From assembly GCA_025738555.1 (NCBI GenBank), contig JAOVFP010000018.1, positions 62,001 to 126,000 of the forward strand: DNA of 64,000 nucleotides, given 5' to 3'. The position numbers were made by a program, and so were the translations under genes. This stretch comes from Cyathus striatus (taxonomy: Eukaryota > Basidiomycota > Agaricomycetes > Agaricales > Nidulariaceae). This document shows, piece after piece, positions 11,767-23,005 of the stretch. Each line of letters opens with the position of its first letter. Positions within the stretch are counted from its first letter, which is position 1. The notes beneath the pieces are model-generated. The model ran no database searches. It was not told where the DNA came from and was given only the letters and a program-made list of their open reading frames with translations.

Positions 11767-12740
11767 TCACATCACTCCGCTGCCAACAATCCGTGACTGA
11801 GGTGGCTTATACCTTACAGGACATGTCTCCCATGAGAACGGAGGCGCTATGTCAAGCTCTTCTGCGCCATCCTCAAGCAACGTCATCATGGTACGAAGAA
11901 TGGCACATTGTGTGACGTCGGTTTCCGATGGATTTACCATTGGGAGCACGGTGCGAGTAAAACTCATGCCATTAAGAAGCATTCTAGGAGGATCCTCGGT
12001 GAGGGCTTCCAGTGCTTCTCGAGAAACGTGTGCAGTGTAGAATATCATTTCCTTGTAAAATCGATCCGGGTAGAGAATTGTCGACTATTTTAACCCAGAT
12101 AAATTTTTTGCATCACTTAGAAGGATATACGGAAAGAGAAACATACCACATAACATTTGTCTTGCGGGTTACGGTCAAGTTTAAATTCTAGCTTTCCGTA
12201 CGAAATCGCCATCAAAACTGCCCAGTCATAAATGCAAAGGTGATTGCGCGAGCGAACATTCATGGCAAGATAGCCCCCTCGTGATAGCGGAATTTTCTTC
12301 CATACAAGCCTTGCCTTATCATCAATAACAGCTAGAAGCGTCTGTCCCCGATGTGCAAAGTATCGACTCGCTTTCATAATGTGTCGAGCGCCGCCAATAT
12401 AAAAGGAAGGATTACTGCCTCGTTCGTATTTGTTATGTGAGACACATGTAACCCATTCAATAAATGCTGCCACGAGAACAAGAAGAACGTCTACAGGGCA
12501 CTGCAAAAAAGTTTTGTACGTGCGTTGTAAAGCATTCCAGCGTGCGTCTCCTGGAGTAGCAGGAGGTAGGGAGCCTAGGGGGATTTTCTCCTCGGGAACG
12601 TCATCGGGTAGGTGAAAAACCTCGTGTAAATGTCTAGGAGGCCAGTCTGCAGGTCCAAACCTTCGTATATGCGACAGAACTTCAGGTTTGTTTATAGTTA
12701 CCTCAGAAGAAGAAGAGGAAGAAAATGATGAGTCGCTCAT
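11767..12740 (-). CDS. Unknown two-exon protein, about 304 aa
   Basis: The preferred start is the ATG at 12740, giving MSDSSFSSSSSSEV; an upstream in-frame ATG at 12842 would add a 34-residue hydrophobic leader, which I think less likely. Exon 1 runs to 12147. An intron at 12085-12146 (GTATGT...TAG, 62 nt) rejoins in frame to STILYPDRFYKEM and the protein ends at 11767. The N-terminus is serine-rich and acidic, followed by a basic/proline segment (GPADWPPRHLHEVF) and a hydrophobic helix (VDVLLVLVAAFIEWVTCV) that could be buried or membrane-associated. No known domain is recognised. It lies between two transposon-like elements but is itself undamaged. Confidence 0.65.
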
Positions 12741-13092
12741 TTTAAAGTTGGTGGTTAGAGTGAGATATATAATTATTTGTGGATCTACCGAGGTATATAT
12801 ACCAGGAAGATTGAATATACAGTGAGTCATGATACAGTACAATAGAGTGGGAGTGTGTTATACCATAGAATATCATACTGCATTCTGATTATATCTAATT
12901 CATTCTGATCGATCATACAATTACAATTCTGTTCCAGCCAATGTGATTGGCTTGTTTGGCAATAGATTCAGCTGCTTTGTCAGCCAAATCTCAACAGACA
13001 CTGCACTATGACTAGCTCTGTCAAAACACTAAACAAGGATACAAACTTCCCAATTGTATTGACCAGGCCTCTCTAGCTTCAACGCTCCGAGG
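12741..13092. promoter_or_regulatory. Upstream region of the 11.8 kb gene
   Basis: AT-rich DNA between the unknown gene and the TGAGCGTGA element. It probably contains the 5' leader; no specific motif can be defended. Confidence 0.3.
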
Positions 13093-15211
13093 AAATGGGC
13101 ACCAAGAAAATTCCGTGCACGCTCAATTATGAGCGTGAGTTGAGCGTGCACGTTCAGGGTCTGAGCGTGATAATGGCGACCCTGAGCGTGAAGTATTGTA
13201 TCTTGAGCGTGAAGAAATCCTACGTGAGCGTGAAGATAATATCTTATAAATTGATGGAGTTCTGTACTGTACTGTATTAAAAATGTGCAAATATAACTAT
13301 CCACGCTCACATTAATAATCGGTTTGAGTGTCCGTGAGCGTGAATGGTAATACCTATCACGCTCATGCTCAAACTCGATTAAATTGAGCGTGAGCATGAA
13401 TAATGCATACGTATTTTACATTCACACTCACTCTACATTAAATATAGTCGCTGTGAGCGTGAATATATATGTACTAATCTGTATTCACGCTCACGCTCGA
13501 TTTAATTAAGTTTGAGCGTGAGCGTGATAGGTGATATTACCTATCACGCTCATGTAATACATCCTTTTAAATTGAGCATGAACATGCATAGATGTCGTAT
13601 TCACGTTCACATTCACGTTCACTTCGCGCTCACAGTCGGGGTGGTTTTGGTTTCCTGTTATTTGAGCATAAGCTTGCATATCGATATGATATTCACGCCG
13701 CACTTAATTTAAACGAGGTTGAGTGTGAGCGTGGTATGTGTTTACCTTCACGCTCACATGCATTTCTTCCTTCACGCTCACGCATATTTACCATCACTTG
13801 TGCGTGAGTGTGAACATAAACCAATTTTATATTCAAGTTACTAAGTAGTTGATTTTAAGTAAGTGTGATAGGTATTTACTTTCACGCTCAGTCATATTTT
13901 CAGTGACTTGAGCGTGAGCGTGAATTAAATACAATTAGACTTAGTATGTATACATGCTCATAGTATATCTCTATATTTCGATCCACACCCTCATTTATTG
14001 TGGTTTTAAACCATAATTTGAGTGTAAGCATGATGAGATTCCTATTCACGCTCACGCATATTTACTATGAATTGTGCGTGAGTGTCATATTCACAGTCAC
14101 ACTCAATTTAATTGAGTTTGAGCATGAACGTGATAGATATCCCTATTCACGCTCATGCATATTTCCAGTAACTTGAATATGAGCTATATATTTTACTCTC
14201 AATTTAGATGAGTTTGGTAAGCACCGGCAGAAGTGTTGAGTGTGGATATTCTATATGTAAGTGTAAATATAAGGGCTATAACAGACAACTTGTATGTTAA
14301 TGACTTGGTATACTATGGCATGTATATAAATAGTATATTAAATTTGCCTTTGACGTATGTACTGAATAACGGAATGAGATAGAGTTCATACTTAATTAAT
14401 AGTGAATATAAACATGAGCGTGATATACACTGTATGGCCACATATCCTTTAAATTGAGAACGAGCGCAGATATGTACCCCTGCCACACTCACTCTCAAGT
14501 TATAGGAAAGCCCACCGTGACGCATGAGTCTGAGTAGATATATTTATCACACTCATGCTCATAATCTATTATCGAGAGTGAGCCACAAATTATGTGAATG
14601 TACTTTTATATTCACGCTCTGAATTTAACCGAGTTTGAGCTTTAGCATAAAGTGAATAAACATTTGCTATTCACGGCCATATTAAACTGCACCCTTGTCT
14701 ATTGTACTTAGTAGTACCTACTATTCTTCCTATGCGTAAGTGAAGTAAAAATACAAATATGACATTTATCCTTATAAAATAAATACTCATACCATGAGTG
14801 TGAAGTAGAGACCATGAGCGTGAGTTGATGGACCTTGAGCGTGAAAATTCAGACCCTGTGCATGAAATGTCGACCCTGAACGTGAATTCTCGACCCTGTG
14901 CGTGATGTGAGCGTGCACGCTCACACCTTGAGCGTGAAAAATGAGCATGCACGTTCCAACTTGAGCGTGAAATATAATTTTTTTCTTCGACATCTTGATG
15001 CTTATCCTGCTTTAAATCTTTACTTACGGTGATGATACAACTACAATAGTACTATACCAGTATATATATATATGATTTACATTTAATTTGACTGATAAAT
15101 AGGCATTTACAAGTATATTAAATATCTTGAGCGTGAAATTTCGGCTTTGAGCGTGGCACGCTCAGTCACGCTCACTTTTGTGCGTGCACAGTAAAAACTA
15201 GGTGCCCATTT
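13093..15211. mobile_element. TGAGCGTGA element: 2.1 kb TIR element packed with one motif
   Basis: The ends are inverted: AAATGGGCACCAAGAAAA on the left and the complement of AAATGGGCACCTAGTTTT on the right, followed inward on both sides by GTGCACGC and GAGCGTGA. Inside, dozens of TGAGCGTGA / TCACGCTCA copies occur in both orientations, often as inverted pairs, thinning to degenerate versions in the AT-rich middle (14200-14700). There is no transposase frame; the open frames on both strands are translations of the motif. I could not find a target duplication longer than 2 bp. Confidence 0.75.
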
Positions 15212-16080
15212 GGTACGATGTCGGGGTTTCTTGCGCTACTTTAGTGTGGGACAGATCGATATCTTCTTCCTTGTGCGTAATTGGCGCTTTGGCGGTGGCG
15301 GACAGCGAGGGGATCGAGTGAAGCGGTGAAGAGAGTGATAGGAAAGACATATAATGCGTGAGCCGTAGTTTGATGCGTCGCTTACATTACGTAGTGGTCA
15401 CGTGACTTGGTCGCTGTACTTCGAGAGATGTCAAGTTTTGTAGTGCAGGCGGAATGCCTGCTCTACACCATCACTCTGGGGCATACCACTTGCAGGTGTT
15501 TCGGCCTAATGTTCACTGCTAGCTCCTTTCTGGGTGTGTATCTTATGCCCGTTGGTCTGTCGGATCATAGCATATAACTATGTCTGTCAGGTTGTTGGAC
15601 TTGAGAAGTGGGAATTCCCATGTTCACATAGTCGTGTCATACAATTCTTTAAAAGTCTATACCTGCATATCAGTGTTCTGTCGGCGTGTCATGTCCAATT
15701 GTCTAAATGATAAGTGGTGGAATGTGTGCCGTTAAGCCTGTGCCTGTCTCTAGCCATATAGAACATATGAAAACCACCTCGTACTCCATGGTAGGTATGG
15801 CATGTGTAACCCACTCCATGCTGCGATAGGATCATGTCAATGCCCTGGTACCTTATGGTTTGGTCTTAGACAGTAGTATCACATCGACCCTGCCATTGCC
15901 CCTCCACACCAAATGAAGTACAGGGTATTGCACCATAGACATATTGTCCCATTCACCTTGAAGCTTGACACATCAAATGTGTCCAGTAGTACCTATCACA
16001 TACACCAAGTGTCGCGCAGATCACATAGGATAGCTTGGGTAGCCTAATATCGCATACCCTGCATATGCTGGCAGCATTAC
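15212..16080. other. Spacer without recognised gene
   Basis: Mixed-composition DNA. No exon, RNA gene or complete repeat was identified. Confidence 0.35.
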
Positions 16081-16440
16081 AGTATCACATTGTATCATAT
16101 TGTATCGCGTAAGCCTCCCAGTGTCTTATAGACCGCAAATAACTTGCCACGCTGCAGTACATAGCGTCACTTGAAGTGTCATATGTAACGGACCGCATAA
16201 ATATCGCAGTGTCGAATAGACTGCCTAGCGTTGCCCAAACTGCATGTAAACTGCAATGCAATACACGGTGTCGCTTGGAATCACATATGTAACAGACCGC
16301 CTTGACCACATAGTGTCGCAAAGATTGCAAACAAATCGCATAAATCGCAAATAAGTCATATAGATCGCAAAAATCGCATAGATCACACGTAAATCGCATA
16401 AATCGCAGATAAATACAGCATCGCTTAGAATCGCATATTG
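16081..16440. repeat. Degenerate ATCGCATA/ATCGCAAAT satellite
   Basis: Short units of the form ATCGCATAAATCGCAGATAA recur with drift across about 360 bp, densest at 16310-16420. The minus-strand frames here (cysteine/aspartate/tyrosine repeats) are translations of this repeat and not genes. Confidence 0.6.
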
Positions 16441-17296
16441 TATACGCATGTAATGGTTGTGCGCGATGATTTGTACATTGTGGAAGGGAATGTAGTTAGC
16501 CCTATTATTTCATTCTGAACGTCGAAAATACTAACCTATTCAACGTTATCCGCCTTCCAATAACCTCTGGTGATTACCGTGACTGTTCCTAGTAATGTGT
16601 TGCTTTGGCTTTCTGGGCTGTCCCGGGGTATCTGCCGAGTCCATCTTCTGTGCTCCTCACTCTGCAGTCTGGCTTTCACTGGTCATCTTCTCCCACCCAT
16701 TACATCCATGTTCTTGTCTTCCTGTCCTTCTCATCCATTCTTCATCATACTCGTATCCACTATTCCCCCTCTGTTTTGAATGGTAAGGTCACCTATGATT
16801 GATACCACAGTCGCGCAATAGTCATGTATTCAAGATATGTGTGATGCGTGACGTGTCACTATCTGGCTGGAATTTTTCGCATAGCACCATTGCAATTGTT
16901 ATGTGGTACTGAAGAAATAGTGTGAGTTTATCATTTTATTAGTAAAATTAAGAAAATTGGACGAAACCTCTGCGCGAGCAGGGGTTTGGACCTTGGTCTT
17001 CGCAGAGCAGGATGGTGGTAGAAGGAAAAGGTAGTCACGTGCCACCTTCCTGCTGGAGTCGAAGACTATAATCTCTCTCTCGGTTCCCTCCAAGCGAGAT
17101 TTGCCAACTAGTTAGTCCCAATTATTATAATTCATATAAGCATACCTAATTGTGTATAATTAGATCTAATTCACAATAACTTAGTCACAATTATTGATTC
17201 TTGTAAAAAGATACTGTTGCCTTAGTATAAAAAATATATAAATTGTTTTAATGAGGCATAGTTAATGTAGTTATATTCTGGGTATTTGCATTATCA
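16441..17296. other. Spacer without recognised gene
   Basis: Some pyrimidine-rich frames (16570-16790) and a serine/lysine frame on the minus strand (16899-17093) are open but unsupported. Confidence 0.35.
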
Positions 17297-17436
17297 TGAA
17301 TTATCTCATAATTATATATATTTAACTTAATTCCACATTGGGCTTTGGTGTTACATTCACTTATGGTGAATTATTTAGTAATTATATATATTTGACTTAA
17401 TTCAACTTTGGGCTTTGGTGTTACATCTAATTATGT
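17297..17436. repeat. 70-bp direct tandem duplication
   Basis: Two adjacent units of 70 bp, both starting TGAATTAT and ending with GGGCTTTGGTGTTACAT plus a few bases, differ at only a few sites. Confidence 0.75.
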
Positions 17437-19006
17437 ATAATTACAACTAATTATCAAAGCCATTGAAGATGGGTTTTATCTTAAGTTGTAACTAGCTGCA
17501 ATTATAGGATAATTATTCTCATTTTAAAAGATATTTACATAGGATTTACACAAAAATGCAGTACAGATGTTTGTCAGTAAAACTATTAATAAAGAATGTA
17601 TCACATAGATCAAGTACAGTACTACTTCTCCACTGCACTGGTCCAAAGGAACCAAACATACTTAATTTTAGACATACCAATCACTCAGCAAACGACATGC
17701 TTGATTAGCATATATGATTAGATTTTGACAGGACCTGACTCTGTTGCCTGATGCAGCATGGGCTAATAAAAAGCTCAAGGTACCTCCTCACTGTGAAATG
17801 GCATCTACTTAACAATCTTAAGAATGAATAAAAATGATATATACTTAATATTACTGTGTAATGCCAATATTAATTGTATTACACAAAATCCATACTCCAC
17901 AGAGCTCATCTGAGCTGATTCCTAGCACATAATTTTTTGGATTTTTCTGAACCCGACATTTTGTGCCTCTTGGCGCTTACATAATCAGCTTATGTAAGGG
18001 TGCTGGAACATTGTGCCTGCTATCTTAAATCAGTACTTTATTGCTCTATTCATATCCTCTATTTCTAGCATCCTCTGTACTTAATAATATCCTTTCAAAT
18101 AATGTCAAGACAGCTCCTATATACTCATTACAATAGAATATATTTGCAAATGACTTTCAGTGAACTTTGAGCAAAATTACCTTCCTATACAGGGAATACT
18201 TTTCTCTAAACTCCCTTATAAAGTTTGGTGAAAACTCACTCTCTATGTAGTGCAAATATGTTCTAATACTATTATTTCCTGAGTCCTGTGCAAATATATT
18301 GCTTATATTTTAGACCCTGAATTTTACTTGGCTAAGTGTAATTACATATGAAGTTCTGAGTGTGGAATAATTCATGTTGTAACTTTGAGGAGTCATAATT
18401 CCAAAGGTTCCTGTATTTTTTAGTTCTTTTCACATTTATAGGTACTATGGTATACAAGTATTCATGTAGATGTTTTTTTTAGCAAACATATGCCATACTA
18501 TTGTTATTTTATAGCCCATTTTATGTCATTTTTTCTTTCATCTTCCTTTTCAGAGATTTCCCACACTTACTGGAGGCAAGCAAATAATAGGTACATCCAT
18601 AGCCACACCCCAGCCAGTCTTTGCAATACTCACAATAGTAATTTTATAATTGTAAAACACTTTATCTAACTTTAAAATTGATGCTTGTATACCATGAACT
18701 ATTAACAGGACAAACAAGGAAGTAGCAGAATACCAGTGCTGTTGAAATATCTTGATCTGTGTCTAGTGAACATGATGAAATTCAATTCCCACACTTATTG
18801 GTGCAAGTATCCGCATGTAGTGTACATTTTTTATTTACACTTCAGCATAGCTACAACATAAGTACTGAGGAATATGACTCACAATGCTTGATAATTTGAA
18901 ACTGCTTTGTAATTGGTAGTTCTTATGTTCAGTAAATCACACATAATATGTATCATAACAAGTAATAATGTTGTTTCAGCATTTGTCTATTTTAAATGCA
19001 CTATGG
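17437..19006. other. AT-rich intergenic DNA with one dispersed repeat
   Basis: No gene is visible. Within it, 18345-18598 is a copy of a repeat also present at 24302-24573. The last 8 bp (18999-19006) form the imperfect target duplication of the next element. Confidence 0.45.
18345..18598 (+). repeat. Dispersed repeat R2, copy 1
   Basis: About 250 bp aligned in the same orientation with 24302-24573. Shared landmarks are GAGTGTGGAATAATTCA, TATTTTTTAGTTCTTT, ACATTTATAGGTACTAT and a CATCTTCCT stretch. Copies differ by substitutions and short indels; there is no ORF. Confidence 0.75.
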
Positions 19007-19763
19007 TAGTGTTGCCGCCACTCAGCTCAGCTCAGCTCAGCTCCCACTCGGCTCAGCACTGCTTACTGTCCCTGTAGGATAAAGAGCTGAGCTACTTGAG
19101 TGGCCACTCAGGTACTTATATTACAATAGTTAAGTAGGCATATAGACAGCTCTCATCCTTATGTTAGTTCCTTAGCTTAACACCCTGAGTTCCCAGAATA
19201 TATATCATCATATTTCAAGTGCAATTTGGTACATATTTAAACTGGATTTAAGTGTTTATTCATCCAGAAGAGATTAAATAAAAATGTCTATATCCTCAGC
19301 TACTGCAAACTCATTCACATTTTCCATCTCCAATTCAAGCATCTGCTCCTCCTTACTTAGTCCCTCTGTAAAGTTAAATGCATACCCAGATCATATGTGG
19401 AATTAAAAATTGATTGTGTCTTGGTGTCATCATCTCTTTCCCTGATGACAAAAACACATTCATATGGAACTGAAAAACCCTGCATTGGAAGAAAATCCAA
19501 AGCTGCTGAAAATGCTGTTGGGTACTGCAGTTGGTTCTCCAGTAAGTGTAAATTTCATCTTATTTTAATTTCAGACATTATGTAACTATATTCCCATAAG
19601 TGCCCAGGAGCAGTTAGCTCAAGCTCACTTGGAGCTGTCAGCTCAGCTCAGGATTCAGAGCTAGTCAGCAAGAGCCATGAGCAGATAATGACTGCTCAGC
19701 TCAGTGAGTTGACAGCTCCACTTAGCAGCTCAGCAGCTCCGAGCTGAGCCAGGGGCAACACTA
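19007..19763. mobile_element. GAGCTGAGCTC element: 0.76 kb hAT-like TIR element
   Basis: The ends are TAGTGTTGCC on the left and GGCAACACTA on the right, a form common among hAT elements. Flanking 8-mers CACTATGG (18999-19006) and CACTACAG (19764-19771) match at 6 of 8 positions, as expected for an aged 8-bp hAT target duplication. Both ends carry arrays of CAGCTCAGCTC / GAGCTGAGC. There is no transposase frame. The hAT label is inferred from end sequence and duplication length. Confidence 0.7.
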
Positions 19764-19964
19764 CACTACAGGACACAGCTGATTTCAGAACATTAGAGTA
19801 ATTTCATGCATCTACACACACATCATCTTTTTTTGCCTTGGAAACATGGGATTGAAACTACAAAAGACAAGGGGCATGGTGTACTCATATTTCACTTTTA
19901 TATTCACCATTAGACAAGCATCAAGATAGAATTTATATATAGTATTTCAGAACTATGAAACAAT

Positions 19965-22075
19965 CCATTGCAGGAAGCTGTCGAGCGGAACGGCGTGCAC
20001 ACGAATCGTGTGAGGTGGGGTGTCATATCCATGACAATCCCTGTACCATTGGAGTCAACTCTGGGTTTACTCCGCTTTTAGTATGTTTCCTCTGGACTAT
20101 GTATACTTGTTATATATCGAACTCTTCCTTACTAATGTTTACTTGTAACTGTTTACTTGTTCCTTCCCTTTAATATTACTACCTCGTTCTCTGGCCGCAG
20201 CCATTTCTCCTATGACTATAATCTAGAGGCGTACTACTAGTTTACCATGTTCTACATTTCATGGAGTTTACTTAACCCTAGGATGCCACATACCCATGGG
20301 CATTACTCTGTACGCATTCGGACAAAGTAGTTTACTATATAAACTACTCCTGTAATGTAGATAGACTTCAGTTTCAAATCAACTACGTTTACACCCTTCT
20401 CCCACTTGGGCCTTGAGCCAACTCCGCTATTTTGCCACTTACTCCGCTTTGTTCTAAATATGGAACTGGAAGTCCAAGGGGCACAACACACAAGTTGAAG
20501 CCAACGTTCCACTACTCCTGTACTTGTTCATCATCTCCACACACCCTACTAACGTTGTACAAGTTACTCCGCTATTAGACTATCTACTCCGAGGTTCTTG
20601 TCCCTAGTGGAATAGAACGGGACGTGACATGGGGTCAGACTGTTGTAAGGCAGAGGTGGGATCAGGAGAAGGTCCTAGTTAAGGTTGAGAAGCCACTCAC
20701 AGCCAAGCTGAAGGATGAGGGGCGTGTTCCGTCATTTTGGACACTCAACCGCGCCATATTCCCCAACATACTATATAAACCACTCCTTTTCTTCGGTCTT
20801 GGTATATGTCTGCTCAGCAGCGCAATGACTCCCGTCTTTTCCTTCCTCCTCTCTCATCTTCTTTTTGAAGTATCAACTGGCGCAAAGGACGTTTCAACAA
20901 TTAACAGTTTAGGCAGCCTCATGCTTGGTATCACCGCCCTGGATGGACTCTTCATGGGATTGAAGTACTTCATCATGGAGACATGCACTATGGCTTGGGT
21001 CACCAAAGTCCATGTTGAATCATGGGTGAAAATCCTCAAGCAAGATAAGAAATGGTTCGACTCGGCACACAACAGTCCCTCTCGCAGATTCTCATTAAGG
21101 ATGGAGACGATGCATGCAATCTCATTGCTGTGGTATGGGGGCAATGTCTCGTTGTTGCTGCGATGCTCAGCGTTGGCCTGATTTGGGTGCTCATGAGGGG
21201 GTGGCAGCTTACGTTTGCCAGCTCCACCATTGCACCCGTTTTCGCAGGTATCATGGCTCTGCAGACATGTTTAGTTGCAAAGTGTGAGACTAGGAATAAG
21301 AGGGCTAGGGAGGAGGTTGCAAGGGGGTATTTTGATGTATGTTTTTCTTCTTTTTTTTGTTGGCGATGTGCTTATGGTTTCATTTAGGCTGTTTTGAATG
21401 TTGGAGGGATTTGTGCTATGGCTTTTAATTCAGCTTTTGAAGCAAGGTTTGATGAGGCCGCTGAGATGACGCTTTCTACTGGCATGCGGGGCACATTTGT
21501 GGAAGGTTGCACCTATGGTATTGTGCCTGGCCTTATTTACTTTGCTGAGGTGCTTATATTCTATGTTGGTGCTGTCCTCATTGCCAAGGGCACCTATACC
21601 TACTTCCAGATGGTCAAAGTCCTCAATCTGGTTGTATTCTCTGTTACCATTGGGTCGCAGCTTATGGCTTTCAGTAAGTATTTCATATTGTGCTTTGTCT
21701 GTATGATGCAAACTTGCCTTTAGTTGAGAAAATCGCAAAATCGATTCAAGTTACTAATGATCTTAACAGGCTACTCGAGCTCAGGATGGACAATACAGGC
21801 AACTCCAAGGGCTTCTCGCGTCCTGAACTTGGGGGCTCAATTTCATTCGGGAGTGTACAGTTTGCGTATCCTGAGCATCATGAAGCTCAAGCACTCTGGA
21901 ATGTCAACCTCGACATTCATGAAAGTAAGTATGTTGCTATTGTTGGATCATCTGGCTCAGGCAAGTCCACTGTTGCTGCCCTACTTCAATGCCTCTACGA
22001 GCCAGATTCCAGTTCCATTTCTATCAGCCTTCATCATCTCAGCTCCACTGACATTCGTCATCTCTGTGAATAGCA
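19965..22075 (+). pseudogene. Ste6-like ABC exporter, copy A (second membrane domain and start of NBD2), broken
   Basis: Ste6-type ABCB proteins export the lipid-modified a-factor-like mating pheromone. This copy begins with the linker (EAVERNGVHTNRVRW at about 19970), is split by about 600 bp of foreign DNA, then resumes with VVRQRWDQEK, PSFWTLNRAIF and the second transmembrane domain. About 7 nt are missing near 21090 compared with the 39.9 kb copy, shifting the frame. Two introns (after ARGYFD and after QLMAF) are still recognisable. NBD2 keeps Walker A GSSGSGKST, but homology stops at an in-frame TAG near 22073, so the signature motif and Walker B are absent. Compared with the 32 kb copy, CTCCGCGAA has become CTCTGTGAA, two C-to-T changes at CpG. 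Confidence 0.85.
20015..20610. mobile_element. Insertion inside Ste6 copy A
   Basis: The conserved Ste6 sequence ...GTGAGGTGG|AATAGAAC... (continuous at about 50412-50425) is separated here by about 600 bp. The inner ends GGTGTCATATCC and GGGACGTGACATGG are partly inverted. The interior repeats TACTCCG several times. It has no ORF. Exact borders are uncertain because GTGGAATAGAAC reappears at the right junction with about 20 extra bases. Confidence 0.5.
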
Positions 22076-22309
22076 TCAGAAAAAACTGAGATGTATAATT
22101 TACTCTTCTTAGGCATACTTCACCATAATTACCAGTATATTATGCATCATTACACCTCTTTATAATAAAAACATCTAATTAATATCAATTATAAGAATTA
22201 CAATAAGTAGACAAATCTTGCATAATTAGGACTTGGACTGGTGCAGATGAGACAGAGAGGGCGAGAAGGCGAGCGGTCCAGGGAGAGAGAGAGGGGAGGA
22301 AACACGTCC
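22076..22309. other. Junction and AT-rich spacer
   Basis: Unrelated AT-rich DNA starts where Ste6 copy A breaks off. No gene seen. Confidence 0.35.
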
Positions 22310-23005
22310 CCTCGTCACTTGCGAGACGGGTGACAAAAACATGGGCAAGGGAGAAGGGAGTCCCCTCGCCACTTGCAAATCAGGAGACGAAGATGCAGGT
22401 GAGGGAGAGAAGTAGGAAGACGCTTGCCCTTGTCACTTGCGAGACAAAGGAGAGGGCAAGAGGTTATGGCTGTGAGCGAGGGGAGAAGTGCTTGCCCTCG
22501 TCTCACAAGTGACGAGGGAGAAGGAGAGGGTGCGGGTGAGGGAGAAGGTGCAGGCGAGGGGGTAAGACGCTCACCCTCATCACTTGCGAGACAAGGGAGG
22601 GGGTAGGGGAGAGACGCCCCCTCGTCACTTGCAGATGGGGGCGAGGTGGAAAGACGCCCATCCTTGTCACTTGCAGACGAAGACGACAAGGGCTAGGGAG
22701 CGAGGGGATGAGGACATGTCGGCCACACCACGTCACTGGCGAGACGAGAGGGAGAGTGCAGGACGGGATGTTGCGGTCCTAGACATCACTCTCGTCACTT
22801 GCTAGACGAGGGGAGAAGATATTGGGGAGGAGGGGGGTACGGGACGAGATAGCGCTACTCGTCACTTGCGAGACGAGGAGGGGTGGAGAGGGAGAGAGGG
22901 GGAGAGGGGGGAAGGGGGGGACAATACAGCGCTTGTCATTTCCAAGACGAGGGGAGCACCATCACTTGCAAGATGGGAAACACTCGTCACTTGCTAGACA
23001 AGGTA
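22310..23005. repeat. Array of about 13 short hairpins (CTCGTCACTTGCGAGACGAGG type)
   Basis: The unit is a perfect or near-perfect stem, CCTCGTC / GACGAGG, closed by ACTTGCGA-like loops. Copies start near 22313, 22362, 22428, 22494 (inverted), 22572, 22618, 22662, 22730, 22790, 22856, 22930, 22960 and 22985. They are separated by 25-75 bp of purine-rich GGGAGAG DNA. Several stems carry compensating or partial changes. The frames on both strands here are low-complexity artefacts. This is not a CRISPR array. Confidence 0.7.

Noticed and set aside
13029..14993. Several protein frames rich in HAQ/SVKI/SRSR words
   Set aside because: They come from the TGAGCGTGA motif in different phases.
16950..17090. 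tRNA- or SINE-like element on the minus strand (GGTCCAAACCCC)
   Set aside because: Lacks a matching A box and cloverleaf; only an isolated inverted GGGTTTGGACC stretch.
22315..22736. Ser/Pro-rich proteins on the minus strand
   Set aside because: Low-complexity translation of the hairpin array and purine-rich spacers.
22310..23005. CRISPR-like array of repeats
   Set aside because: Units vary, spacing is irregular and one unit is inverted; the window is fungal (introns in every real gene) and no cas gene is present.
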